Source of the DNA: Combretum micranthum
Lineage: Eukaryota; Streptophyta; Magnoliopsida; Myrtales; Combretaceae
Direction of reading: 5' to 3'
Length of the DNA stretch: 64,000 bases
NCBI GenBank assembly: GCA_024138025.1
Contig: JAMXBD010000232.1
Coordinates: forward strand, 186,001-250,000
Shown: positions 46,986 through 58,379 of the stretch, piece by piece
Numbering within the stretch: the first letter of the stretch is position 1
How the letters are laid out: every line of letters begins with the position of its first letter
Notes under the pieces: generated by a model
The model's input: only the letters and a program-made list of their open reading frames with translations
What the model was told of the DNA's origin: nothing
Databases searched by the model: none
Position numbers and translations under genes: made by a program

Positions 46986-47851
46986 AAAAATACTACATGC
47001 TGTTAGCTATGGCTTGTCCACCTTACTGTGTGTCATTGAGAATAACGAGGAATTGTCAGAAATGAAATAAAGTTATAATCATCGTTACGATTATCACTTG
47101 GGATAGAAAATAAAATAATTAATTATTAGAATAAAAATAAGATATAAGTAAAATATCTATAATACTTTTATATTTATTATAAGGATGGTAATTGTATAGA
47201 TAATATTTTTAAGATGGAGATATTAATTAACAATAAACCATTAAATTATAATCCATACATATGGGAATATGAATGCTATTTATTATTAAAGACTAAAATT
47301 AAAAATAAACCAGTAAATTACAATTCATATTTATGGAATATGGATTGCTATTTATTATATTATGTAATAACATTTTATTAGGAATTATCACTCTTCTCAA
47401 CTAAATATTATAATAATAGCTTTATATAGAATGAAGAGAGAATAAATAGCCATTCCTTTTAATTGAACGGACTATTACAATATGTCTGGCATGGCGAAAT
47501 GATTTAGGAAAGAAAGAAAATAGAAAAAAGAAATTATTGGGTAATTTAAATCCTTCATTGTATTTGGATAGTGAAGGTGAAGAAAATGGATGGAACAATA
47601 ATTATCATAAAAGACAAAAGAAGTTATAATTATACATTATTTATATACTTTTAAAAGATAATAAGTAATTTAAAAAGGAACGATATAAGAATAATTTTAA
47701 AATAATTTTCCCCTTTCATTCCTAGGAGATAAAAAAAAAGCCCATGAGAAATATTATATTCATTTTCCCTTCCAATATCTTTCCATTTGAAACAAACAAG
47801 GTAATTCATTTGATTTCCTCCGCAACCATTTCCTGCCAATTCCATTGTATC
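46986..47851. other. AT-rich DNA behind the copia insertion
   Basis: Continues the sequence interrupted by the copia element (target copy AAAAA then TACTACATGC). AT-rich; no gene. AATAAACCATTAAATTATAATCCATA and AATAAACCAGTAAATTACAATTCATA (near 47230 and 47305, reported here only as related words) form a two-copy local repeat. Confidence 0.5.
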
Positions 47852-48694
47852 TAGAGCTATGTATACGAGGCAGGTTATACAAGCCAACCCGTATAAACCG
47901 CAAAAAATACGGATTGGGTTAAAAATTTTAGCCTGTTTAATGTATCGGCAAAAAATGGCCGGCCTTGCATAACCTACGAGTTGAAGTAGGCCAACCCGCA
48001 TTTAAAAAAACATAAAAAAGAAAAAAATATATAAATCTTATAAAAAAAACCTAATACATTACTTTCTTTATTTCCTCTTCGCTTCACTTTTCTATTATTT
48101 AGTTGTTAAATGTTGATTATGTAAATTTTATGGGAGTGATGTTTTAAACTTTCAACTTTTATGTTTATTATATCCTTAGTTCTTTTATCAATACTTTTTC
48201 TTTTTGTATTTATTAAATATTTAGATGCTTCTATTTAAAATAAGTAATACAATATCAATTGATAATTTTCATGATGTATTTTTCATTGCCATGCCAAATG
48301 AAAAAAATTGAAATGAATTCTAATTTCAATTGGTTAAATAAATCCTTTTATGTTGAAATAAAAAATTCTAAAATAGATATCTATAATTTTTCCATACACA
48401 ACTATCATCTAGGATTAATATGTAGGTAATTGGTGAGACAAAAAGAAATATATTATATATTAAAATTATTAAAAATTTAAATTTAAATTTCAATTTGTAT
48501 AATTTTTTAATAAAAAATATATATTAGCGGTTTCGCGGGCTAGCCCACATAACCCACTAACCCGCACGGCATGGGTTGGGCCAAAAATTTTGGCTCATAT
48601 AGCAATGCGGGCCTTAGCAGGCTAATTCGCATAACCTACGGACTGACGTGGGGCGAGGTGGGTTGGCCCGCATAACCCGTTTGCACAGCTCTAA
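47852..48694. mobile_element. Small non-autonomous hAT element
   Basis: The left end TAGAGCTATG and the right end (reverse TTAGAGCTGTGCAAACGGG) are inverted. The octamer ATTGTATC flanks it on both sides (47844-47851 and 48695-48702), as expected for the 8-bp hAT duplication. Subterminal CCAACCCG, GGGTTGG, CATAACC and GCGGGC words recur on both arms (47875-48000 and 48530-48680). The AT-rich centre has no transposase. The 47651-48001 minus-strand frame is fortuitous. Confidence 0.75.
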
Positions 48695-50536
48695 ATTGTA
48701 TCATGCATCCACTTTCATAACCTTGTGAAGTGTTTGAGTACTTTAAATTCTAAATGAATGAGTTGATTCAAAGCTTCTTATGTAGAGAGTATTATAGAAA
48801 TATGTATTTATAAAATAAGAGTGTTTGGTAGATGAAAGGGGGTTTTCATTTTAGGATTTTGGAGAAGAGGAAAGTCTTATCATATAGTAAAATGGGTATC
48901 TAATAAGTAGGTTTAAAGTTTAGATGCCCAGAGAGTTTGATGTCTCTTAGGTACCTTTGGAATGGTATTTTTTAGGATAGCTATAAATCGTCACTAGTAG
49001 ATCGCAGTGGTGTTTGTTGATAACACTAATAACACCCATGTTCTTGGAATGTTGATCTATCCTAAGCTTACCTTACGAAAAGAAAACTAAGGAATGAGTG
49101 AAATCAAGGCTCAATAAAATGGTGAGGAGTAAGTATTAACAGTAAATGTATCAAGTCATTTATAATGTAAAGTTATGAATACCATGTCATCCAAATTTAG
49201 GTGTTGGGAGTTCTTAACAATGGATGAAGAGAGACCCAACATGCTTTCACTGAACCTAAGATTGTGCAATAAATCCCTTGTTCCCTTTTATGCTATTTAA
49301 GACATGTTAACTTTAAAGACACAAATTAAAATCTTCTAGCTTTAAGAATAGAAATGTGTTTTTCCTAATGAGAAATGTTATGGAGAAAAATAAAAAAAAC
49401 AATAATGATAAAAAGATAGAGGAGATTGCACTTGATGGAGAAATGATTATGGTTCATAGTTATCCTAAGAGGGATAGAATTGGAATTAGTGGTTTTTTGA
49501 CCATGATGACCGATAACAAATAATTATCCTAAGAGGAGACTTCATTTAGCAAAAGAAAGGATTATGATTCATACTTATCCTAAGAGAGGGATGAAATTGG
49601 AAGTAGGGCTATGATGGCTGATATTTTGAAATCCAGCAGATATAATGACATCATTTGATGGAATGTGACCCAATTTTTTAGGAGAGTGAAAGCCGAGTTT
49701 AATGTTTTACAAAAAATAATCACTAAAATTGACCTTAAAGCAACTTAATTATCAAAATAGATTCTTAAACTCATATCTTAAAAATAGAAAATTTGATTTT
49801 CAAAAATATCGTACGAGTTATAGAATTTGTGGCTGGCATTCTCGCATTTAGGATTTGTGAACAATAGCACCATCCGTTTGCATGTCAAGCATGCGAGAAA
49901 CGGTGAAGAATATCACGCGCGTCTGGTGTGCGAGCCATGGTTGTTGCTAGCCTGCTTGCCTTGCAATTTCTAAATGCGACTTACATCAGTAAACTTGCAA
50001 CGCGCGTTTTTTATGGTTTGCTTTGAAAATTAAGTTTAATGAAGACAATTTTAGTAATTAAATTTTTAAAAAATCTAATATGGTAAAAGAATTGTTTTTA
50101 GGAGAAGTAGTTATTAAAATATAAATAAGAAATAACTATGAAAAGAGAATGTACTTGCTTCTATTTATTTAACGAAAAGAATTTGCAAGTTGAGATGTTC
50201 TTCTTTTGATTTAATTTTAATTCTATATAACATAACAAGTGGCACTGTTATCATTCTTCTATAAAGATTTGATGAAATTTACATGTTAATATTTTAATGA
50301 AAAATCCTATACTTTTATTAATTTTAACAAAATTAATCTTATTACCGTCTAACAATTTATACTATATCTAACCATAACCATATAACTAAAATAATTTTCA
50401 CTTTCTTCTCGCCGTGTTCAACACTCGAGAGAAAGACAGTAGCAAGAAATCAGACAAGATCCCTGTCGCTTCTGTTACTGCCCTTACAGTTCTCTTTTCT
50501 TGAACCTCTACATTGTTTTTTTTCACTTCACAAAAC
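48695..50536. other. Intergenic DNA upstream of the PPR gene
   Basis: No gene signal. A two-copy repeat around TTATCCTAAGAG(A)GGGAT...GAATTGGA lies near 49460 and 49580, with a partial copy at 49522. A CG-richer patch with CACGCGCG and CATGCGAG occurs near 49880-50010. The last ~150 bp before the PPR ATG are CT-rich and are probably the 5' leader; no convincing TATA box. Confidence 0.5.
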
Positions 50537-53500
50537 ATGGAAAAAAGCATATACACCATCCTCACCATATCCCGTTGGCAATCACTAACCCACATGAACT
50601 ACAAACTATCTTCTTTACGCCCAGTTCACGGCAGGCTAGCTTTAAAATTCCTCAACTGGGTCATCAAACATCCTAGTCTTAAACCCCATCACAAAACCAT
50701 ATCATGTCTCTGACTACGCATGTGCTCATCAGAGCTAGGATGTATGACTCTGCAAAATCACTCCTTAGGAACTTGTCTCAACTGGGTATGTCACCGAACT
50801 CTGTTTTCACTTCATTAATGGACACATACCCACTTTGTGGTTCAAACCCTTCAGTGTTTGATGTTTTGATTAGGGTTTACTTGAGTGATGGTAGGATCAA
50901 GGAGGCTGTGGAGGTCTTTCATTTGATGAGTTATCGTGGGTTTAAGCCCTCCGTTAGGACTTGTAATAGGGTTTTGAATTCGATTGCAAAAGGGTCTGGT
51001 AAGGGAGGGGAGTTTGTTTGGGTGTTTTTTGAGAGGATGCTGGAAAATGGGATCCGTCCCGATGTCGCGAGTTTTAATGTTTTGCTGAATGTGCTGTGTG
51101 GTGACGGGAAGTTTGAGAAAGCTGTGCGGTTGGTGAAGAAAATGGAAGAGATCGGTTGTGCTCCGAATGTGGTTAGTTATAATACTCTGCTTAATTGGTG
51201 TGTTAAGAAAGGAAGGTATAAAGCAGCTTTTCGTGTTATTGATACTATGTGTAAGAAGGGAATTCAAGCGGATGTGTGTACTTATAATATGCTTGTTGAT
51301 GATTTGTGTAAAAATGGGTTGAGTGCTAAGGGTTATTTGGTGTTGAAAAAGATGAGGAAGATGATGATAGCTCCTAACGTGGTTACGTTTAATACCTTAT
51401 ATATGGCTTTGTTAGGGAGGGGAAGATTAGGATTGCCAGTCATTTAGTTGATGAAATGTTGAAATGCAATCTTTCACCTAATTGCGTTACTTATAGTGCT
51501 TTGATTGATGGACTTTGTCGGGAGGGTAAGTTGGAGGAAGCCTTGGCTATTTTGGATCGAATGGAAAACGAGGGCTTGAAACCTAATGAAGTTTGTTATG
51601 GGGTCCTTCTTAATGGCTTATGTAAACATGTGAAGTCCGACATGATAGGAAAACTTTTAGAAAGGATGAGGAGCAACGGTGTCTTTCCTGGTGTTGTTGC
51701 ATACACAATGTTGATCGATGGGTTCTGCAGAAAAGAGCTGCTTAATGAAGCCATTCTGTTGTTCAATGAGATGCTCAGGGATAAATTGAGTCCTGATATA
51801 GTTTCATTTTCTGTTCTTATGAATGGACTTTGTAAAGTTGGAAAATTGACCAATGTAAAGGAGATCATTTCTAAGATGTTCAGATCGGGTTTGTCCCAAA
51901 TGATATTGTTATTTCACACTAATCTACCATTTTTGCAAGCAAGGAAACATAGCAGGCGCATTAAGATTGTATGCTGTTATGAACCGATATGGCTACACAG
52001 CTAACCATTTCACTTGTAACAATTGTCTCATCCCTATGTAGAGTTGGAAATGTTGAGGCAGCTGAACATTTCACGTGCCATATGAAAATGATTGGTCTTT
52101 CTCCTGACTCTGAAACTTTTGGCCATATCATAAATACCTATGGAAATATTGGTGATGTGTCAAAATCATGTTCTTTGTTTGATGAAATGATAAAACTTGG
52201 TCATTATCCAAGCACCTTCATGTATGGGAGTCTATTTAAAGGGCTGTATAGAAGTGGAGATATGGAAGAAGCTAATAAACTTTTCTTTGAACTCAGATCT
52301 GCTCGATGTCCTGTAGATGTTTCTGTATACAACATGTTATTGGCTGAGAAGTTCAAAGGGGGAAATCTGATTCAAGGATTGGCCCTTTTCCATGAAATGG
52401 TTCAAAATGGTGTGCAACCTGACAGTTACACATACACAAGTCTCCTTGTAGGTTTATGCAGAAAAAAAAGATTGTAGCAGCCATTTTTTTGTTTGAAAAA
52501 GCAAGAAAAATGTTTCCAAATATTGCCATGTACACTTGCCTTATTGATGTTCTTCTAAAAGGAGGTCAACCGAAAGCTGCTTACTATTATTACAAAGAGA
52601 TGATGGAAAATGGTTTAAGCCCTGATACTATTCTTATGAATGTAATGTTAGATGGATACATGAGGATTGGAAATATGCGAATGGTAAACAACTGTCTCCT
52701 AAAAATGAGGGAATATGGCCTTCATCCTAGTTTGGTTACATTTAATATCCTTTTGCATGGGTATGCAAAGAAATCAAGTTTCTCTAGTTGCTTTAGTTGT
52801 ACAAAACCATGGTTAAGAAAGGTTTTAAACCCAATAACTTAACTTGTCACTCTATGATTCTTGGATTTTGTGAGTCAGGCTTGATGGATGTTGCAATTAA
52901 ATTTATGAGAATGATGGTAGTCAAGGGAGTCATACCTGATCAACTTACTTTTGATTTGCTCATTGGCACATGTTGTGAATCAGGTATGATGGAAATGGTG
53001 CTTGATATGTATGACATGTTCATTTTTCTTGGATATGATGATACATATATTTGTAGATCTGTTATGAATTGGCTGAATAAGAACTGTTCCCATAGCATTA
53101 TGCTTGAGATGTCGAAGAAGGGCTACCATCCTACGAAAGGCAATATTTCAATGTGATGAATAGTATGTGTAGAGTGGGAGATATACAAGGTGCATTTAGG
53201 CTAAAGGATGAGATGAAATTACTTGGTGTTACTTCACCTGCTGATGCTGACAGTGCAATGGTCAGGGGACTTGCACGCTGTGGCAGGATTGAAGGAGCAA
53301 TGCTAGTTTTTAATCGTATGCTTGACATGAAACTTATTCCCACTGTTGGTACTTTCACAACTATGATGCATAAATTGTGCAAAGAAGCTGATGCTGAAGG
53401 TGCATTAGAGCTAAAGGAGAAAATGGAGCTGTGTGGTGTTAAGCCCAATGCTGTAACGTATAATGTCTTAATTGGGGGACTATGTGGTAGTGGTGATTAT

Positions 53501-53743
53501 GCTGGTGCAATTTCACTGTACAAAGAGATGAAAAATAAGGGTCTTTGGCCACATACAAACACTTATGCCATTCTTATCAATGCCTTTTCTTCCATGGGGA
53601 CTGAATTGGAGGGTAAAATGCTTTTGTTAGATTTAAAAGAGAGAGGATTCTTACCATGTGAAGGAGTTACTGGATCTTTGGAAGAGAGTCTTATGATTTC
53701 TATGGAAAAGATGAAGTTGATTAGGAAGCTAAAAAAGAGTTGA
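50537..53743 (+). pseudogene. P-class pentatricopeptide repeat (PPR) protein, frame-disrupted
   Basis: About 1,060 codons of tandem 35-residue PPR motifs (for example PNVVSYNTLLNWCVKKGRYK, CTYNMLVDDLCKNG, VTFNTLYMALLGRG, PDSYTYTSLLVGLCRK, VTYNVLIGGLCGSGDY), with P-type spacing and no E/DYW tail. The N-terminus MEKSIYTILTISRW...SLRPVHGRLALKFL closely recalls Arabidopsis At5g55840-type PPRs. PPR proteins bind single-stranded RNA in mitochondria or chloroplasts; no clear targeting peptide is visible before this start. The frame changes near 50697, 51405, 51895-51990 (more than once), 52465 (in a run of eight A), 52795 and 53150, each restorable by about one base, while motif spacing is kept throughout. 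Either a recent pseudogene or a good gene with sequence errors. The six open frames are one gene. No intron was seen. Confidence 0.85.
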
Positions 53744-54119
53744 AGCCTAAAGAAATGGGAAGTGGAGCATCACCTAATGGCATTAATCTGCTTCACTGAG
53801 TTGCAAGTTACTGCTTCTATGGAAAACTAGCCTCAGAGCATGGCATTAGGCATCAACAGAGAGCTGGCCCATCATAATAGCCCTACCATCTAAATGTCCT
53901 CGCTCAATGAGAGAAGACAGACAGTGTGCCCCATACATCGTTCATTCAGAAGGAAGACATATAGCAATTCATTTAGATGGACTGCCATTGCCCTTGACAA
54001 AAGGTATGCTTCATGCTTTTCATTTCGTATTTGTGTTGTGTGCTGGCTTGGTCCATTCTTCTATTACTTTGACTTGAATCTAACAGATGAAGGTAATCTA
54101 GTGGCATCTAAGGATACAT
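53744..54119. other. 3' flank of the PPR gene
   Basis: Non-coding; the probable 3' untranslated region lies just after the stop at 53741-53743. A 75-codon open frame at 53894-54121 has no known relatives. No clear polyadenylation signal. Confidence 0.4.
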
Positions 54120-55995
54120 AAGCAGCTCAAATGCTTCAGGTTGATAGACGCTTGATTTGGGACTCGAGCACTCCAGTTGATTGCTGCAGTGACTGCTCGG
54201 CTTGTCCTTTACTGCTGCTTGTCTTACCTGCACAAGAGGGAACAACATCACAAGGATATCCTTGTGATAATAAATAGGATTTTCTGTTATTTTAAATTTG
54301 TAAGTCAGATGTAGTGGATGGCAGCTCAGTTCAGTGCTTTATGTGCTCGAGATGCTTCCTTTTATGCTCTTGATTTTGTTTTCTCAGTTGAGGATAGGCG
54401 CACTCAGCATGCTGCTTTGCCGCTTAGTGCTATAAACGCTTGCCAAGAAGCAGGTTGGTCATTGTGTTGACAGAAAGCTTGGTGTTTTGCTGTTTGATGT
54501 ACTGAAGTGCTGCTCTGAAGTTTGCAGCAACAACTTGGTTGGATTTTGAGTTCAGCAGCTCAGCTCAGCTTCTTGATTTTCTGCTACAACTGTTACTTGG
54601 TCTTATCTTCTGTTGTTTGTGAGTACTTGGAATCAGCAGCCTGGTTGTCAAACTTCTGATCGGAACAGATGCAAACTCTGTTCTTGACTTGAAAAATTCT
54701 GGTTGGTGCTTGGTGACACAGCTGTTGCTTGGGTTGTGCTGCTACTTGTAGACTTCTGCTGCACAAAAATTGCGGCTGCTTACTGCCATATCAGCTCTGT
54801 TGAGTTGCTCCATGGGTGCTCTAGTATCAAGTTGCTGCATGGGCGCTCTAGTGTCAAGTTGCTGCAGGCGCTCCTAAGGGTTGTTCTACATGTGAAGACG
54901 GGCACTCTAAATTTAATTCTTGGCGCTCCAAAAGGAGCTTATGAACTCTTTTATGCTACTGGTGCCCGCTCCATTGCTTGTTGGCGGCTTGGTGTGGATT
55001 AAACTGGATCCTCCATGTTGCTTCTGTTTTGTGCTGTTGTTTGGCAAATCGGCCACAGCCTGCTTGGTGCAAATGCCAAACGCTCTGTTGCTGTTCAGCC
55101 TTAGACCATCATTCCACTTGGACCTTGCTGCAACAGTTGTTGGTTAATGTTGCTGCTGTCTTGTTGAAATACCTACTGCAATAGCTTGCTCCAGTTGTGA
55201 GAATAAAGGAGCGCTTGGCTGCTGGCACTTGGCACTCAGGTTGTATTGATGAGCGCTGGTTCAATGACCATGGGCACTCAAAAATGACACATGGGCGCCT
55301 GGGGCTGATAGTGGGTTGGCACTCAGGTTGTTAGGGTGCTCCTTCAAACATGGCTGAGCGCTCTATTAGATCTTTTGTTGTTTACCCAGTTGAGGATAGG
55401 TGCACTTTTACTGTCCATATCTGCTCGCTGCAGCTTGAAGTTGATCAATATTGATCTTTTCTTCTCTGTCAACTTGGAGCTTGTCTAAAACACTTGGGAT
55501 TGTTTGGTCAATCTATTCTGGTCATGTCTTGGTTGCAGCTGTTCTTGGTAGTGAGTGTTGTACTGCTGCTGCTAGCTTCACAATTCTGCTATAGATCAGA
55601 TTGGTTTGGCAATTGAGATGTAACACGGTTTTGAAAAGAAGCCCAGCAAGTGCTTGTTCTTTCTGCACTTTGGACAGCTTTCCCAGTCTGCCTGGTTGGG
55701 ATTCGGCAATGGATGGCGCTTGGCTATGCAGGCTTGAGTGCTCATCATATGCCTGTGGGCGCTCCTTGCTTGTGCAACTTTGTTGTTTGGTTCTAGTGGA
55801 GATTTTACTGCCGCTGCTACTATTATCGATCTGAATTTGCTTGTCTTAGGATCAATATTGGGCACTTGACTGTGAACATGATCGCTCCAACACTGCACTG
55901 GGTGCTGCTTGAGTTTACTGCTGCATACTTGGATTTTGCTCTGCATTGTAGCTCTGTTCGCTGTCAATTTGCTGCTGCATTTTTATTTCACGCAT
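54120..55995. other. TGCT-rich stretch with recurring GCGCTC / GGCACTC words
   Basis: GC content rises and TGCTGC, GCTGCT and TTGGTTGCAG words dominate. Within it GGCGCTC, GGCACTC, GAGCGCT and close variants recur irregularly (about 54841, 54867, 54900, 54924, 55209, 55233, 55252, 55276, 55318, 55362, 55748, 55861). CAGTTGAGGATAGGCGCACT (54387) recurs as CAGTTGAGGATAGGTGCACT (55391). Several open frames of 66-123 codons on both strands (54703-55002 plus, 55596-55967 minus and others) are Cys/Leu/Ala-rich and not credible as proteins. The composition differs sharply from the neighbours, so it is probably an old repeat or retrotransposon leader. I do not recognise it. Confidence 0.4.
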
Positions 55996-56699
55996 GAAAA
56001 CAACAACACAACAGAATAGAAGTAATAGTATTCTGCATAAATCTTAGATTTTTTTTGCCCATTTCAGTTCTTTCAAAGAGATTGATTTCAGCAACTCCAA
56101 TTAATGTGCTGCTCTTGCATGCCTACTTGATTTTAGTCGTGTGAGGAAGATGGTCCAACAAGGAGTTACTCAACTTGTACTCTTGTACCAAAACCAAATA
56201 ACATTAGTCATCGAGCAAGACTTTCACACGGCGATATGAACTTGCTTATAAACTGGATAGAGAGCATCATCTAACAAAACTATGCCAACGGAATAGTAGT
56301 TCCTTGGACAGAAATATAGCAGGCAATTGATGAATAACAAATGTCCAAAGGTAATGAAAAATCCAAGCTACTACCACTCAAGTAGTAATATGGATGCTTT
56401 TTTGGAATAAGTCAATGAATTTCATCAAGAAAATAATTACAAAAGGGACATATACAAAAACATTATAGGACTTATAAGAGACGTAAAATCTTGAGCATAT
56501 CATCACAAAAAACAAAAGGGTGATAAGCTGGAGATCTTGGCGTCACAAAGTATGAGTACTATTCATTACAAAGAAATAACTAAGAATCACTAATGGTTTT
56601 ATTCCCTTCCCCCGAACAAAATAGATAATCAAACTAGCGATGACTTTCCAAGAAGGATTTAATTAGGGCTCAATAGAGTTGTAAAGATCATCTATAGTA
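55996..56699. other. Spacer before the LINE fragment
   Basis: No gene. T-rich and A-rich short runs are present (for example TTTTTTTT near 56050). If the LINE fragment extended to its 3' end, its untranslated tail would lie here, but I see no clear poly-A tail (poly-T on this strand). Confidence 0.4.
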
Positions 56700-57440
56700 T
56701 CAGTGTTCAAAGTGAGATACTGCTAATTAAGATTTCCTCTTTGAGGCTCTTCCAAATTTCTTGAATGAAGGCACACTCCATGAAAATGTGGTTATGAGAC
56801 TCTTCCTCTTTAGAGCAAAGCAAACAACAGTTTTGAGAAATAATAACCCATAGAACAAGCTTATCCATAGTCAAAAGCTTTTGTTGTTCTACTAACCACA
56901 TAGTAAAGAAATGTTTAGGGACTATCTTTTTGCACTATACAAAGCTACTCCATGACTCCTTTGCTCTTTGTCCTTGAATAGAATTGTAGGCCTCTTTAAT
57001 TAAAAATTTGTCCAGGGGAATTATCTTTTTATATCATTCTATCTTCATTCTATCTTCATAATGTATATTCGGCCACAATGTACTTCTAACTTCTAATTTT
57101 ATCCTCTCTCAAATTTTCCTCATAGGCCAATCACATCCATCATTATTGATGATACAACAAAGGTGTACTTATTTAGGAAATCTAGATGAGTAGGCTATTT
57201 TTTCCCTAACCAATCCACTAAAGCTCCTTTTGGGTGCCATTCATCGTACCAACGAGAGATAATATTTATAGTTTGCCATTTGAAAAGATTGTGAGTGAGA
57301 GGTCTAACCTGTAACAATTTCTTCCAAGACTAAGAAGCTATCGATGGCGCTTTCATTGAACAAAAGTTCTTACCTTTAATAAATTCGGAACGAACTTGAG
57401 ATGGCCAAAGAGAATCACTAGTAATATAGGATCCTTGATA
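56700..57440 (-). pseudogene. LINE (non-LTR retrotransposon) ORF2 C-terminal fragment
   Basis: Reading left: SDSLWPSQVRSEFIKGKNFC, then SWKKLLQVRPL, ISRWYDEWHPKGALVDW (57300-57200), then the zinc-binding reverse-transcriptase C-terminal domain (zf-RVT): MWLVEQQKLLTMDKLVLW, CCLLCSKEEESHNHIFMEC, IWKSL (56901-56740) with its C-x2-C and H-x3-C pattern. Several stops and shifts are present between 57350 and 56900. Only the last part of ORF2 is present, typical of 5'-truncated LINE copies. Confidence 0.8.
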
Positions 57441-57494
57441 TCTCAAGATCATGAAATGCATAGGATGCTTGATATCTCAAGATCATGAAATGCC
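57427..57494. repeat. 34-bp tandem duplication
   Basis: TAGGATCCTTGATATCTCAA... (57427-57460) is followed directly by TAGGATGCTTGATATCTCAA... (57461-57494), with two differences. It lies at the upstream edge of the LINE fragment. Confidence 0.9.
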
Positions 57495-58059
57495 AACAAA
57501 CTTCAATCTACAAACTAATTAAAATGAGAAAGGTTTGTAGCTTTTTAAGCGAATCACATAACAACTGGTACCAAAGTCACTTGAACCACATTTTGATCCT
57601 TCTTTTTTCTGCATTTTTATACATTTGACCACATTCATGCAATTTGTCAATTTTGGTTATTATTCCAATGAAAACATGCGTTTTATGCATGCAATTTGAG
57701 CGATTTAAGTAGAGATAAATGTAAAATTTTGCACATTTATTAGTAACCTTGTCAAGTTGAATATGGTTATTCAAGGTGGATTGTCTGGTCATGTTTTTAT
57801 GTTTTGCATGAATATTCTATGCTATCAATGCAGCATCCCATTGCTCTCTTTTCTAGAAAGATTTGAAGGACAACAAATCTTACCTCATCTATAGATTGCT
57901 TTCTCTTGTTTAATGCATCCTTAGATGTGGTTTTTTTGGTGTGTTGGATCTTGAACTTACTTCTATATTGATCAAATAAATCTCATCGAATATATAAGTC
58001 ATGCAGCTTTGCAATAGTCATACATAATAGTCTTCTTGATTTGTTAATTGATGCGAAAA
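57495..58059. other. AT-rich spacer, no gene
   Basis: No coding homology. The 57577-57792 minus-strand frame is not recognisable. Confidence 0.5.
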
Positions 58060-58379
58060 TATGGTATTTACTTCTTTTATCATTTGTTAACAATATTTAC
58101 TGGCCAAAAGACATAAGAGAATAATGATTTTTTTCATATTAAAAATTATGTTACAACCTTAGTTTATGTATACAAAACTGTCTAGCTTAAAAATAGTAAC
58201 AAGCTGTACCTAACTCTAATTCCTAAAAAATAGTAATAAACTCCTAAAAATATGAAACTTCCAAAAAAAAAAAAAAATTGTACCTAACTCTAATTCTTAA
58301 AAATCAGGAAATTATACATGATTTTCTATAACTACATAATCTTATACAATCTTTCTAAATAAAGCTGCATAATTCGACA
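58060..58379 (-). repeat. Partial 3' LTR of the second decayed copia element
   Basis: On the minus strand the tract GCTTGAGGGGAGAG (a polypurine tract) is followed by TGTCGAATTATGCAGC, a TG start of an LTR running left from 58379. Inside, GTACCTAACTCTAATTC is duplicated (58207 and 58278) around a poly-A run. The outer end of the LTR was not found. Confidence 0.55.

Noticed and set aside
50513..53743. Six separate PPR genes
   Set aside because: The open frames abut or overlap, and motif spacing continues across each break; it is one gene.
54703..55967. Several Cys/Leu-rich ORFs on both strands
   Set aside because: They overlap each other on opposite strands in biased-composition DNA and match no family.
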